Shown here: positions 11,133 through 23,354 of the stretch, piece after piece
Layout of the letters: every line of letters begins with the position of its first letter
Position numbering within the stretch: position 1 is the first letter of the stretch
From: Symbiodinium kawagutii
Taxonomy: Eukaryota; Sar; Dinophyceae; Suessiales; Symbiodiniaceae
NCBI GenBank assembly: GCA_009767595.1
Contig: VSDK01019043.1
Location: 478,311 to 542,310, forward strand
Length of the DNA: 64,000 nucleotides
Reading direction: 5' to 3'
Position numbers and translations under genes: made by a program
The notes under the pieces: model-generated
What the model saw: only the letters and a program-made list of their open reading frames with translations
Told to the model about the DNA's origin: nothing
Databases searched by the model: none

Positions 11133-11891
11133 CTGCCGCGTGCAAGTGAGACGAGAAAAGCATGGATCACCCTTGGGTTTGTACAGATGTGATCCGTGAT
11201 CCTTGTGTGACATCGCATGGTCACAACTCATTACATCGGCACATGTCATCACGTGTCTATCTGTGTCTTGGGTATGGAAATCCACCCGCCAACGGGATCT
11301 TGATCATGATGGTGATGGGCATCCCCAAAACGTTTCGAAGGGTATCCACCTTTGATGATGGCTCATCAGGCCACGGCCCCAAATAAGAGAGATTCCATCA
11401 CAAAAATAAAGCCAATACACCCAACCATTTTCAACAACACTGGGCCTGAACCTGTTCTAAAAGCTTGTTGTTCCCATGCCAGCTATCGTACAATTCCCCA
11501 ACTGTAGATGCTAATGTGCTGATGAACCTGCAAAACACCTGGTGCGGCATGCCTGGTCTTTAGGTTCACGACGTTTTTCGCTTGGGCATCACTATGGGTT
11601 CGCCCTACTACTCACCCCGAGATTCAAAGGGGGATGAGTGGATATGACTTCATCACTGTAAGACCTGCTCATCTCGGTGCAAATCAATGGCGTAGCGTTG
11701 CTAATCTATAACTAGGCCAACTACTAGTTGCAGTATATATTATAATATGTATAGTTCAGCTGCTTATAGACCAACTTATATCGCTTGGAAGCCCCACCTT
11801 GCAAGCATGGCCGCAATCAGGGCATAGTATCTACACCGGACTTGGTAAGCTCCGAGTCAACTCACCCAACCACTCACCCTTGGGTGATCAC

Positions 11892-11970
11892 CACGATGAT
11901 TCTTCTGCGCGCTGTTCGCGCAGGTGATCGCTGATCGCGGCGCAGCAGCGAACAGCTGTGGGTCCAAGTT
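11892..11970 (-). CDS. Coding exon, 26 codons
   Basis: GTGAG|AACTTG and CGTG|GTGATC bound 26 codons plus one base, including LDPQLFAAAPRSAITCANSA. It is a GC-rich island with ordinary protein composition. No family recognised. Confidence 0.5.
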
Positions 11971-12693
11971 CTCACAGCACCCAGCTATGCACCATGGCAC
12001 TGAAATGGCCCTGAAATTCAACATGAAAAAAAACATTTGCACGGAGACGTGTTGGATGTGACGTGACAAACTTCAAGCTTCTTTAGCCGAAAGAAGCTGA
12101 GTGACTAAGGATAGTGGGACTTTGCTAGGAGTCAGTGGGCAGGGTCCGTTGGTACACTAGGAATCTGCATATATAATTACTCAGGATCAAGTTATCATGG
12201 GATGTTGTGTTGGGTGGCCATCCTTTGGTGGGAAATCATCACCCTTTCTGGTGATTCTCCATCATTGATGAATCTGCCAACGGTGTTGTCAATCCTGCCC
12301 GAACGAGATTAATGAATCAAACATAATTTGGTGATCTTTTTGTGATATGGTTGTCCTGCAAGGAGACATTAATACGAAAAATTAACTTACACCAATCCTT
12401 CCTCAAAGCAATGGCCATATGACTATCATCCAACTGCATTCTCAAGACTAGGATTTCCATCTTTTGGCTGAAATCATCTGATGCCAAGCAGCATGCACGT
12501 GTAGTCATGACCCGTTGACAGCACCACCAAAACTACAACCAACAAACTGGACTGTTCCAATCCCTTCCCCAGCTGTGCTACCCCCACAAAGAACCCTGGG
12601 GGGTTTAGCAGCGGAACATGGGGTATCACAGTTTCCAAACTGAAGTTTGAAAGACTTCAGATTTTGTTTCTGAAAGGGTGACCTATGAACTTT

Positions 12694-12764
12694 GCTGGTT
12701 GGTTGTTTCAACCCCCATGAAAGATAACAAATCTAGAGTTTCAACCACCAACCAGTTTAGACTT
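12694..12764. repeat. Family 1 short element, deleted copy
   Basis: The left arm reads GCTGGTTGGTTGTTTCAACC and the right arm GTTTCAACCACCAACCAGTT. The interior is shortened to about 30 bp. Confidence 0.6.
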
Positions 12765-12860
12765 TCCCAAGCTGAGACCAGCAACTGGACCTGGAAACTT
12801 CCCTGAAGCTTCACTACCTCACCGGGCAGGTGCCGGCGAAGTGCTCGGCGCTTTCTTCAC

Positions 12861-14510
12861 CTCCAACGGCAGGAAGGGCGAATGCCGACAGACCGGGCAG
12901 CGCGGACACTTCTGCAACCACTGGGACCTGCGCAGCGCAGCGACCCGTTGATGAACCGGTGGGTGACTGGTAGTGACCAGGGGTATCCGATTTGGAAACC
13001 AAGCAGGTCCGATAGGAAAACAAAATCACGATACACAGGTTGTTACCTGAAGAAGCGAAATGGTTGGTTGGGTAGGAAACCACATGGCATCATCAGTGAA
13101 TCAGAAGGACTAGCGTCCTCACAATCGCAGCGATGGACCTGTCAGGTTGGCATGCCCAAACTGGAACGTCAAGCACCCCTGTGCTGCTTGCTTCACATGT
13201 ATTCCACAACGGGTGAGCACCACTCACCATCAGCAACCCAGCAAAACTTTATGGGACAAAAAACTAATCGAATATGCTGTTGACTATATTCTAGTTAGCT
13301 AGGCTGGTGAACATGACCAGGATAATGACCATTCATGGTATACAAAACGATGCCTGCTTAACCGGCAAATGTGAACCAACGTATTATATCTGGGGGTTCC
13401 ACATTGTACAATAGTAGTAAAAGACAAAGCAAACCACAGTCAACCACACCTGGGCATGTAAGTCATGCACCAGGATCATAACCAGGACCTACTGGATGCA
13501 AAACTGACTAAAGCTACCAGAGTTATAGCAGATATGATATAACTTGTTGATATCGGCAACTACAACAATCAACGCCAACATGGCTATGGGTCAAAACCCC
13601 GTACCCCTGGTTCCCCCATCATTCACCATTGTTTTCCTTATTATTGTTGGTCATTATCCCCTATTATTGGGTGGTTAACTGCTTGACCCATAGCCAACAT
13701 CACCAACCAAGTTTTTAGACACAGCTCAGCCCCCATCCCTTAACAACAGCCCCCAGCGCACGCGCAGGCAGAGTGGAAGCTATGACCGCAGGGCAACGGA
13801 ATGACCTCGGAGAGGTCGAGCGGTGCCAACGGTAGCTGTTGGGTCTAGGATTTTGTAGGGGTCAATAGTGGTTTACTCAGGTTCTATAAGCGTCACAACT
13901 CAACGAATAATGATTTATAGTAGGGGAGAGTGACCAACAATAACATTATAAACCAATGTCTCTTTAAACCGGGGTACCCTCCCAAATGGTTGGTTTAGTA
14001 CTATACATGATTAATAAAGAATGATTTGGGGATCCCTGTATATTTTTTCAGAAACCCTCACATGATCGTTCACTTATGGTTAAATGACTGTCAAATAGTT
14101 GTTCACTTGTTCAACCCATGGGTTCATAGCCAACCATCGTTGATTGGTAATTGATTGTTGGTTAAATGATGGTTCAATGACTGTTTATTGAGGGTTGATG
14201 CCTCATACTGGATAATGATGGTTGATAAGCATTCATAGCTAACCATCGATGGTTGATATTGGTCCACTACCATCCGATAAACGAACCTGGAACTTAAGTA
14301 ATTAAGAATAACCATGTATAAATTTTCACGCAAGCAAAAATGCGCATGTGGTTCACACAACCTTCGTGCTTCCCTTGGTTAGTTTACCATAGGGAAATGA
14401 CCATCATGCGGGCCGCGCCGTAAAGCTGGGACCGAAAACTCGGGTTTCACGAGCCTTCTCCGAGTTGGCGCCGGTGGCGGGCAGCAGCTCCAAACAGATG
14501 GCGCACTCAC
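12861..14510 (-). CDS. RING-H2 finger protein (three consecutive exons)
   Basis: Exons read 5' to 3' on the minus strand: 14440-14510, 13762-13805 and 12861-12927. Exon one begins AG|GT and reads ECAICLELLPATG; it ends RETR before GTTTTC in phase 0. Exon two reads VIPLPCGHSFHSAC and ends two bases into a codon before GTGCGC. Exon three supplies the missing base and reads SQWLQKCPRCPVCRHS, ending before GTGAAG. The joined order gives the full RING-H2 ligand series: CAIC, then a 22-residue loop, CGH, H, C, WLQK, and a CPVC pair. Such domains recruit E2 enzymes in ubiquitin transfer. Perfect phase agreement across two introns makes this the most secure gene in the first 38 kb. Flanking exons probably belong to the same gene, but linkage is unproven, so full length and other domains are unknown. 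Confidence 0.88.
13581..13696. repeat. Family 3 short inverted-repeat element
   Basis: The left end TGGCTATGGGTCAA and the right end TTGACCCATAGCCA are a perfect 14-bp inverted repeat 116 bp apart. The inside has CCCGTACCCCTGGTTCCCC and TATTGTTGGTCATTATCCCC. It lies in the intron between RING exons two and three. Copies are found at 25335-25438, 30744-30862 and 61615-61730. Confidence 0.85.
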
Positions 14511-15481
14511 CTGTGGACTCGGGGGATGCCCTGGGGTCCAGATTTTTCCGACCTTGAAACGATCACAGTGGGGGATGGGTCAAGCAATCAACCATCACTA
14601 CAGCTATTGCTGTATAGACTGTTGGCACCTATAGTGGTTGCATATGGTTGTATAGTGGTCTCTGGCTTAACTAAGGTCGTTGATAGCTACACTCTTAACT
14701 CCATGGCTGTTTTTTTAGTGGTCATTGTTAACAACTAATGGTCGATAAAAGGTGCTAAGAATCAACATTACATGGGGACCAACTTATGGCGGCCCAGCTC
14801 CAGTTATTGGTGTGTTCACCCACCCTCGCTATGGGGGTGGGCCCTTGCCGGGGTCCGGGTCCAGCAATACGTCATATGGCTACATGGGTGGTCAATAGCA
14901 ATGGCAAACAAAAGTCATGGAAACGTCTTGTTCGAATGGGCGCTTCTCAACATAGGAAACCACAAAAATGTTGGGCTCATTTGTAAAAACAAAAATGACA
15001 AATATTGGATGATTCAGGGGTACCCCTATTATCCCAATTTTTCAGAAACTGTCATCTTTGGCAAGTTCACCAGGAACAAACCAGGTTTTGACCCACGGCT
15101 GTGTGGATATCATACGCATTCATAGGCTATCATGCTTGATAATGAGGGATAACCACAAATTCAGGCACTATATACACAGAAACATGTGGGTATATCAAAA
15201 CACGAAGGACTTCCAGCATTCAAGAAACATAATCGTTTTTTGGCATGAACGTCAAGAATTCATCCGCCGCTGCAATTTTAGTAGCGCACCAAGTTGGCCA
15301 CTATGGCTCACAAGTCATGTTTATTACTGATGAATCGGCCGTGAACGATCATTATCAAACTCTTGTCACCATGAAATTCGCTTTCATTACGGGTCAGGAA
15401 ACTCTTGGCAGCAGGGAGATTGCGGGGCATTACCCCCATTGTTCAACCCCACACTATCCCCATAGGTTCAACCACAGCCAC

Positions 15482-15549
15482 TAGCCCTGCCAACCCTCCC
15501 CTGTTCAGCTCATGCAAGGCACGTTCTGAGGAGACCTTCAAGGGTGAAC
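15482..15549 (-). CDS. Coding exon, 22 codons
   Basis: CTCAG|GTTCACC and CTA|GTGGCTG bound two bases plus 22 codons, including PLKVSSERALHELNRGGLAG. It is well formed, GC-rich and typical of the minus-strand exon series. It lies upstream of the RING exons on the coding strand and may be part of that gene. Confidence 0.55.
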
Positions 15550-16453
15550 CTGAGCAGCTTGCCCCACCCATCCTGAGGACTTTCGACGTGTTGGTGGCTG
15601 GTTCAGTGGGTCTCAAGCCATAGGGAACCCCCACAGACATGGTTGGTTTATTACTCTACATTTTCCATATTGAGTGGGCTAACCCTATTTTGAGACACCT
15701 CCAAGTAAAGGTTAAACATTGGCTAGAGATGAGTAGCTACGAAGGGGCCATTATCTACCCACAGTATTGGCTCACCAAACAGTAGCCATTTCCAGCACTT
15801 ATCATCCCATGCCTGTGATTACAATGGTATCCTTTGATGTTTGGGAAACAATTTCAGCACGAACTTATTGGTAATTGTTTTGAACACGTTTCATCATTGT
15901 ATTCAGGTGGTTTGTTGCCCCACCTCGAAAGAATGCGCTAGCCACTTGAATAATGTAGATGATCATCCCCCTGGTTTAAGAAGATGAAGCCGCCCACCCA
16001 TTATAACCGATTATAACAATTTTTCTCTACTATTGTAGATTGTATTTAAGGACCAATGATGGCAATTAGTTGTCCAACCATCTATAAATAAGCTATTCCC
16101 AAACTAGTAACCATTCTAGTCGGTAAAAGGCGAGTCGACATGTAAGCAAGCATCTATCAATTATTGATGCATTACTGTATTTCAATACCAAAAGAATTTC
16201 CATAATTATCATTTTTCAAAGATCCATATCCATCAGATCACCTTTGGTTAGTGGCCACTCCTGGTATCTCCTGGCCTCGCTCCCAAGAGCCAGTCACGAT
16301 ATGAAGTCATAGGGGGTACACCTAAATCATCCAATCATAACCTCTTACAGTAATAAACCAACTATTTTTTTGGCACATGTATCGAATTCAAAAAACAATG
16401 GGTTCACATATTTTTTTCCATAAACCATTTCTGGTATTCATTTTTTAGAACCC

Positions 16454-16570
16454 AACTCGGTGGCGTTTAGATCGCTTGCTAAGAGTCTAACTTTTAGTAA
16501 CCATATGGTAAATCAATATCCCAAAAAGCCGAACAAAAGCTAGCCGGTAGTAGCGATTTCATCCAGCCAA
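16454..16570. repeat. Family 2 short element, full-length copy
   Basis: It starts CTCGGTGGCGTTTAGATC, contains AAGAGTCTAACTTTTAGTAA and CATATGGTAAATCAATATCCC, and ends TTCATCCAGCCAA. It is about 117 bp. Confidence 0.7.
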
Positions 16571-16682
16571 TTTTGAGAAACCACAGGTTTCATCAGGTTT
16601 CCCCTATAAAATCCCATACTTCAGCTATCACTTGGGGTCGCCCCTATGGTTGGAGAACCCCCCCGCCATGTCAGCATGGCAC

Positions 16683-16764
16683 CTGCGGACAAGCAACCCT
16701 TGGGCGACGGCCAGGCATCGCCGCCCAAACACACCGACGTGCCAGTCAAGCCGGCACGGAGCAC
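16683..16764 (-). CDS. Coding exon, 27 codons
   Basis: TAG|GTGCTC and GCAG|GTGCC bound 27 codons plus one base, including LRAGLTGTSVCLGGDAWPSP. Splice sites and composition agree. Function is not recognisable. Confidence 0.55.
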
Positions 16765-16799
16765 CTACACACAGCGGCCGGAACCCATGGTTTCATGGT

Positions 16800-17040
16800 G
16801 CGGCTTAATGGTGGTTCAGTGGTGGTTAATGATGGTGGTTCAGTGGTGGTTCGGTGGTGGTTAATGATGGCTTGATAGTGGTCAAATAGTGGTGAAGTAG
16901 TGGTTGAGCAGTGGGTTTATGGTGATTTCAATGGTGGTTTGAGGTCGTCTAATGGTGGTTGAATGATGGTGGGTGATGCTGAATGCTGGTACGGTTGATG
17001 ATTTGAGGCTCCGTCAATGATGATTCATGATCAGGTGGTT
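16800..17040. repeat. GGTGGTT-rich simple DNA
   Basis: It consists of degenerate runs of AGTGGTGGTTAATGATGG. This is the intron type seen throughout both flanks of the window and gives rise to spurious ORFs. Confidence 0.7.
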
Positions 17041-17326
17041 GAATGTGCCGTTAAATCATAAACTTATCAGAAAAGCGTTTGTTCCAAGTGTTGGCAAGGC
17101 GATACCTGTGCCATTGCATGCTGTCCTCATGACCTTCAATGTCTCATTCCGCTGAGACTTTCTGACACTCACATTGCAATCAAACACCTGCCATGGAACT
17201 CGTCACAACACGCTTGGAGAATCTCGTGCTACCTTGTGGCTGGATCACACCTGGTGGCTCCGAATCACTCCTCTAAGCCCCCTCCAAACCAACAGCCGGC
17301 AAACACCTAGAATCTAATGGATCTTG

Positions 17327-17432
17327 ACTGGTTGGTGGTTGAACCACCCGCATGACAAATATGAGTCCACCAACCAAATGATTTGGCAATGCATTTGGGA
17401 AAATAAACATGTCAATCAAACCACCAACCAGT
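17327..17432. repeat. Family 1 short inverted-repeat element
   Basis: The left end ACTGGTTGGTGGTT matches the right end AACCACCAACCAGT in inverted orientation. The interior GACAAATATGAGTCCACC and GCAATGCATTTGGGAAAA is shared with other copies. Length is about 106 bp. Confidence 0.8.
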
Positions 17433-17573
17433 AGTGCTTTAACCATTATTGTTGGTCATTATCCATGTTATTAATCATTAGTAGTGGAATTCTCACCCCT
17501 ATAGAAACCTATAGAAAACCACCAGCCAGTTGAAGATTTCTTTCTGGACGTCCAAACTGGAGCCACGTCCCAC

Positions 17574-17671
17574 CTCCTTCTGCCGCTTCCAATCGTTGTC
17601 AGAGCCACTGGCCGCCACAGTCGCGGTCTCGCGCACACTGTGGAGCCAGCGCTGGATGCCCTCGACAGTGC
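17574..17671 (-). CDS. Coding exon, 32 codons
   Basis: TAAG|GCACTG and GAG|GTGGGA bound two bases plus 32 codons. The peptide includes TVEGIQRWLHSVRETATV and ends DNDWKRQKE, strongly protein-like with two Trp. No domain is named with confidence. Confidence 0.62.
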
Positions 17672-17761
17672 CTTAGGTCAGGGATGGCCTTGGTTTTCTG
17701 GTGCCAACAGCTCAATAAACAGAGTTGCTGATAATGTGGTGGTTATTGTTCCCTGTGTCCT

Positions 17762-17789
17762 TGCTGCTGCTGCTGCTGCTGCTGTTGCT
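17762..17789. repeat. (GCT)n microsatellite
   Basis: Uninterrupted GCT repeats lie here with diverged GTT/GCT triplets on both sides up to about 17850. This creates artificial Leu/Ala ORFs on both strands. Confidence 0.9.
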
Positions 17790-18468
17790 GTGGTTGCCGT
17801 TGTTAATGATGCTGTTGCTATTGCTGTTTTCACTGCTGTTGTTGCTATGGGCGCACAACTATGATGATGCTCACACATCGTTGTTGATTGTCGGTGCACG
17901 ATTTACCCCTGGTTTTAACCACCTCATTCATGAAGCATGAGAAACATCATTACAAGCAAACAATCACTATAACATTGTGACATAGCTAAAAATAAACCGC
18001 TCGCAATATGCATCTCGAACACGAAGCCCTAATGAGACATCACTATCCATCACTAGCGTATCATCACCACACAATTCCTTTCATTTGTCACTTCACTGCT
18101 CACCAGCAATGACCATATCCAATACTATCCATCCCATCCATCAATTACCCATCATTAACCAGTATGAACCAACTACCAACCACAAATTATCAACCATGGT
18201 TTACTCCTAATCAAACTCTCCGAACCCCGCACAATCAAGCACTGTAACCATGACAAAAAATAATAGTTCCACCACCAATCCCCGCTTCCTATTTAGGGCG
18301 GCGTAGCGCTAGGGAGCAGAGATTCACCCGCATACGCCCCATTGCACCCCTATAGTCCATCAACTATCCATCTAAGCATCATGAACCATCAATGAATCAT
18401 AATGAGCCACCATTAAACCAGCATTAAACCGCCTTAAACCCATCCAACCACCCCATCACACCAGCTGC

Positions 18469-18659
18469 CCAGCCACTGTTGGGCGGCTCCACCGGCGCCC
18501 GCGGCGCTTGTTGCGGCGGGGGCCCGCAGCAACGCCGCCGCGGCCGCCGCCGCGCCGTCGCGGCGCAGCTGCGCGGCGTCGCGCGCGGCCTGCGCCCGGG
18601 CGGCCACTGCGCAGGCGCCGGCGGAGCCGGCGCAGATGGCGCTCAGCAAAGTGCGGAAC
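18469..18659 (-). CDS. Ala/Arg-rich coding exon, about 63 codons
   Basis: CTCAG|GTTCCGC opens the exon and a GC-type donor (CTGG|GCAGCT) or a nearby site closes it. The chosen frame begins RTLLSAICAGSAGACAVAA and continues Ala-rich. GC content exceeds 80 percent and the other frames are also open, so the frame is provisional. It may be an Ala-rich linker or helix. Confidence 0.45.
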
Positions 18660-18719
18660 CTGAGGAAATGGCATGGAAGGAATGACATCAATGGAAAAAC
18701 TAACAGGGGAAGAATGGGT

Positions 18720-19690
18720 TTTTATATGATTTTAAGTAGGGAACAACTGATACCAACTGTTTTTTATGGTCATCTTATAAAGTTTTTTTGTGGATCAAAC
18801 TGAAAAATAAGCCTGGTTTTTATAGATTTTTATTTATACGTCTTTATGGTTTGGCTGGGGGGATACTAGCAGGGGAAGAATTGGTTGAAGGATATATGAT
18901 TTTAAGCGGTCAACTGATATCAACCTGGCTTTTTTAAAAAAATATGTTGTATGAAGGGATCCAATTTTTAGATCAACTTGGTTTTGAACTGGAGCCAATT
19001 GGATCAACTGATATCAACCTGTTTTTTTAGGTTTTCGTGGTTTATTAAGGGATCAAATCTTGAGATCAACCTGAGTTGTGATGCTGGGGGGATGACATCA
19101 ATGGATACTAACCCGAGTTGGCAGTTTTAAAAATAGTGGCTTTATTTAGGTTAATTGTTTTTTAATGGTTTATTAAGGGATCAAATTTCTAGATCAACCC
19201 CTGGTTTCAGGGGGGGACTGGGTTTGAAAGTGGGTAGCAAGTGGGTAAGTGGTTAATATTTGTGAGATGAACGTGGGCCATGCCTGGCACCAACTGGTTT
19301 TGAACTAGTGGTCAGTGATCAGTGGGTTGGTATTGAGCTCGTGGTCAGTGAACAGAGGGATCAAGGGAGGATCAACTAGTTTTGATGGTTAACGGTAGTA
19401 AATGTTCGTCACGAGAACTGTCAATCAGTGGTTACTGAAAAAATGGGCGCAAATGCCAGGACTCGGTTAGTAAGTGGGTAGTGAAGCGTTGGTGCATGAT
19501 AGTTGAGTAGCAAATGATAGTTGGTGATTAATCATGGTGGGTAGTGGTGGGTACCAAGGGGTGATGCTTAACTGGTGGTCAAGTGATTCTTAATGTTGGT
19601 TGGTGCCGGGTTCTTAGGTATTAAATGGTTGATGGCTGGTAATTCACAAACTAAATCATGATGACGCTGACTGTTTAGTGCTGACCCTAG
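18720..19690. other. Non-coding stretch with related blocks
   Basis: Several approximate copies of GGGATCAAATTTTTAGATCAACCTG with TTTTTATGGTTTTATTAAG (18760-19210) suggest a decayed tandem repeat of roughly 100-150 bp. No exon was seen. Confidence 0.5.
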
Positions 19691-19914
19691 CGGTTGATGG
19701 TTGTTGAACAAAGCACAGTGGATGATGATGGTGGTTGGTTAAGCCCTCAAACCACCTCGCCAATGTCGCCAAATGTGGAGCCACGCTGGCCATCATCATC
19801 CACCATCATTACCCTCCACGCCTCACCAAATCACCAGCATCAAGCATCATCAACCATCATTCCCCACCAGTCCACCCAGCTTTCAGGTCACCTTTCCCCC
19901 CTGCACCTTTCCCC

Positions 19915-19977
19915 AACCAACCACCCACCCACCCACCCACCATCCATCCATCCATCCATCCATCCATCCACCCACCC
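19915..19977. repeat. (CCAC)n(CCAT)n microsatellite
   Basis: ACCCACCCACC runs directly into ATCCATCCATCC repeats. It adjoins the donor side of the next exon and produces false Pro/Ser ORFs. Confidence 0.9.
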
Positions 19978-19985
19978 CCAGCTGC

Positions 19986-20143
19986 CAGGTGACATCTGAA
20001 GCTCCGCCTTCACCGAGGGTCTCAGGATGGCCAGGTCCGCCCCCGAGACGGTCCCGCGTTCGCTGAGGCGGCGCAGAAGCAGGCCGCGCACCGAGCTCAG
20101 GCGACGCCACATGGCCAGCAGGGCCAGGTCTCTCAGTTCGCGC
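19986..20143 (-). CDS. Leu/Arg-rich coding exon, up to 52 codons
   Basis: CCCAG|GCGCGAACTG opens the exon. The frame includes ELRDLALLAMWRRLSSVRG and RLSERGTVSGADLAILRPS. It closes either at a GTGAAG donor (after about 44 codons) or at CCTG|GCAGCT. The composition is helical. The domain is not recognised. Confidence 0.55.
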
Positions 20144-20744
20144 CTGGGAGCTGTGCGAAGGGATGGGCTTAGGGTAGTGGACCTGCGGTTTTTCGGGTGG
20201 TTGAACGGCGACTAGATGGTGGTTATGTGTTGGTTCAGGGGTGGTTTAATGGTGGTGAAAGGGTTTGCTTCTCTGAAGGGTGGCTGATGATGCTTTCAAA
20301 TGATGGCTTGATGGTGTTTGATATCTTTGATGCTGAGATGATGGATTCAAATGCTGGTGCTGTGATAATGTTGTGGTCGGGCCATGAATGGATGGTGGTT
20401 GAGTTGTGGCTTGGGGGTGGCTTGATGGTTGTGATACAATATAGTTTCATGGTGGTTCAATGACGGATAAGTAATGGTTAGATAGGTGATGGTTGATTTC
20501 CCATTGTCATGGTTGACACATACGGCTGGTGGTTCTGAAGATTCAGCGGTGAACTGGTTCCACTAGGATAAACCACCAGCTTCTAGGTCATCCATCAAGG
20601 CACTGATAAGCATTTACAAGGAGGGGCCACCACCCTTTGGCTAAGTTGGTTTTCAACTAGGCTAACTACAAGGCAAACAATAGATAATTATAACATATTA
20701 TAACTTAGTTATATGACATGACTATACTTAAGTGGCATATTCAC

Positions 20745-20922
20745 CAACATATAGCCAAGGGCCCCCACATTGTCCGCCTGATCGTCGACAACTCCCCGTA
20801 TCTCCACCATAAAGGAGGACCGTGTGCTACTTGCCCGTGGATGACAGGGTCAAACACGACCAAGTAACGAGGGGTCGCAGGGATGAAGAACTTTACGCAA
20901 CCAGTAAAGTCAGTGACGGTTA
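20745..20922 (-). CDS. Candidate coding exon, 58 codons
   Basis: TTCAG|TAACC and TGTTG|GTGAATA bound a 178-nt frame with no stop and matching partial codons at both ends. The peptide includes DFTGCVKFFIPATPRYLVVF and LWWRYGELSTIRRTM, which is convincing protein composition. Its GC content is lower than in other exons. Confidence 0.5.
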
Positions 20923-21363
20923 CTGAATCACCAGTTGATATGCTTAAGGGGCAGAACAACTACTATTAACTTCGAATCAACCAATACCAAGCAAGGAATC
21001 GTGTATATTATCGTTGGCGATTCGCCACCATTAAGACATCAAGACATGTCAAGGAACCATCACAGTTTCTCAAGCATCGAATCAAAAATGATGGTCGTTC
21101 ATGTTTATTCAGCTGTCAAGCCATCAACTATCATGATCCATTATTGGCGTTTGTTGGTTACTATTCCCATGATGTTCAATCATCACCCCATTTGGGATAA
21201 CAAGGGGTAGTTTGACATATCATGAGTTACGATCTGCCTTCTGATGGCCATTCAGATGGCAATCTAGTGGTTCATCACCACCAGATTTTTTTCAAGCACT
21301 CCTGGGGGCCGCTCCTGGCACCGCCTCCCCCTTTGAAGGGAGATATGGATACACCAAACTCAC

Positions 21364-21497
21364 GGCTCAGGGCCTCCAAACTGCGCCGTTTCCCGCCGAC
21401 CGAGCGTCTCATCTTGAGCCGCCGCAGTGTTCCCATAGTTCGACACCGTGCTCCAGATGGTCGACAGGTCCAGGCCTCGCGATATCCCCATGCGCCA
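21364..21497 (-). CDS. Coding exon, 44 codons
   Basis: GAAG|TGGCGC and CC|GTGAGT (a consensus donor) bound 44 codons plus two bases. The peptide includes WRMGISRGLDLSTIWSTVSN and DETLGRRETAQFGG. A competing frame is open but lies across the same donor. Confidence 0.55.
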
Positions 21498-21816
21498 CTT
21501 CCGAACATGAAAGGTGTGGTACCCGTTTTATTCACTTATTATGAACGTGATTTTTTCATATTTCTTTCCAGCATTTATCCTATTAAAAGTGGTACATGAA
21601 TTTCGGCAGAGCGTTCTGTGCCAAATAATGTCCGGATCCCACAAGCCTAAGAATGACATCCTTTTTATGTCATGTTTTCTAGTAATGTTGGTTTCTGATT
21701 AGTGTAACCCCCCTCAAAGTAATGAAAATAGATGAAACCAACAGGTAGATACTAATCAGAAACCAACATTAATTATATCGTAAGATTGGTATAGATATGT
21801 CACCCTAACCTCTCAC

Positions 21817-21893
21817 CGCTCCCACCTTCATCAGGCACATCTCGCAAGAACTGTTGCCAGGCAGCGCTGGCTGCAGGCCGTTTTGAGGTCGTC
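21817..21893 (-). CDS. Coding exon, 25 codons
   Basis: GGCAG|GACGACC and AGCG|GTGAGA bound one base, 25 codons and one base. The peptide includes RPAASAAWQQFLRDVPDEGG. Splice sites are strong. No domain assigned. Confidence 0.58.
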
Positions 21894-22641
21894 CTGCCAC
21901 GAGCTGGTGGTGTGATCAATGGCGGATTAAGTAAGCTCCAACATGATGCACCAGCCATGGGTTAGTGCTATAAATGACTCATATTGGATGATTTGGGGGA
22001 AAGCACGGGTTTCCGAAGAAACCAGCATCCGACAAGGCCCGGACAAAATGCACAGTGCCTACTGAAAAGTGAATCATTTCTCTTCTTCTTCTCTCCGGGC
22101 TTGGTTTGACAGCCGCTTCAGCGAAGCGCCCGACACAGTTTAGCCGGGGAAAACAAACAAATTTCCCTAGCCAGGCATTGACTTCACTTTTGTTGGTGGG
22201 TGAATGATGGGTTATTCGTAGGTGAATGATGGGTCAATCACAGTTGAATGATCGGTCAGTGATTGGCAACCAGTTCTAAGGTTGAATGATGGCGAATACA
22301 GCATGGCCGAGAAAGGGTGAGGAATGGTTGTCAGTGGCTACAGTTGGTGGGTCAATAACAAATGAATTGCCAAACTATCTTTCACCTGGAACGTGGGTAG
22401 GGTCTGATTGGCCAAGGATTGCGTTGTCATGTGCTAGTGACAATCCTACACTGGGTAAATTTAAACAATAACAACAAATCTACCTGCTGATAATCCATAT
22501 GCCACAGGATTTTGCACAATCAAAACCCAAAGTGTTTATAGGAGATCAAATTTTACTGGATTTTGTCGCAACGCCAAAAACACCATGAACTAATCCAACA
22601 GTAAGCCCCTGCTTCAAGGATTCCCCGCCAAGAGGGTCCAC

Positions 22642-22725
22642 CCCCGCCCCTCCTCTTGAAACTTCGCTCAGCGAGACGTTTGCCGGGCTCAAGTTGGGCC
22701 AGCAGCAGTTCCAATGACTTGATGC
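22642..22725 (-). CDS. Coding exon, 27 codons
   Basis: TTAG|GCATCAAG opens the exon and GGGG|GTGGAC is a plausible donor. The peptide includes KSLELLLAQLEPGKRLAERS, an amphipathic helix. The frame stays open further downstream, so the 3' limit is uncertain. Confidence 0.5.
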
Positions 22726-23228
22726 CTAACAGCGCCCATGGTGGTGGACCCATGGATGGGGTGGGAACCAGGTAGCCCTGTGGGTGAGGGCCAGCTCACC
22801 ATCGGTGACCAGGTGCTGAGCTTAGGACATGCAAGTAGATGACCTACAACACAGTTGGTGGGTACTGCAAGGGTACATCAATAAACCTACTTATATGGCC
22901 ACAAATAGCTAATGATCTGCCTTCAAAATTGGGGGCTTGTTGATATGTAGCGGTCCATCATCATTGTTTGATATTGCAACCGCAAGTAAACTACACAATG
23001 TCTTGCCAAAAAAACACGTGCCCCCAGATTTCGCCCCTCACATCTTTGGCACAAAAACCTTGTCACATTCCGAAACCATCACAGCTTGACATCACACCCG
23101 CCCAAGACATCCCAAGACTACCCTACTCCGTTGCTTCTTCCCGTATAAAACCACCCAACGACCCCCACCAGGATCGCACTTTCAATTCCAGCAGGTGATC
23201 CCCGGCTCCCACCAGCGCCCCACAGGAC

Positions 23229-23354
23229 CTGCCTTCCTCACAGGCCTCCTCCACCTCTGCGCCCGGCACTTCCTCCAGTGGCGCTTCGTGGCCCTCAGGG
23301 TGCAGGCCGCAGCGGAAAAGGCCAGGCAGATCGGCCGCCAAGCGATGCATACGC
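23229..23354 (-). CDS. Coding exon, 41 codons
   Basis: GCCAG|GCGTATG and GGCAG|GTCCTG bound one base, 41 codons and two bases. The chosen frame includes HRLAADLPGLFRCGLHPEG and an acidic end (EVEEACEEG). A second frame that could encode a hydrophobic segment followed by basic residues is also open. Confidence 0.5.

Noticed and set aside
17678..17899. Thr/Ala-rich or Leu-rich ORFs
   Set aside because: Products of the (GCT)n microsatellite and its decayed flanks.
22094..22152. Imperfect hairpin around CGCTTCAGCGAAGCG
   Set aside because: Only the central six base pairs are perfect and the longer pairing has many mismatches; not listed as a structural element.
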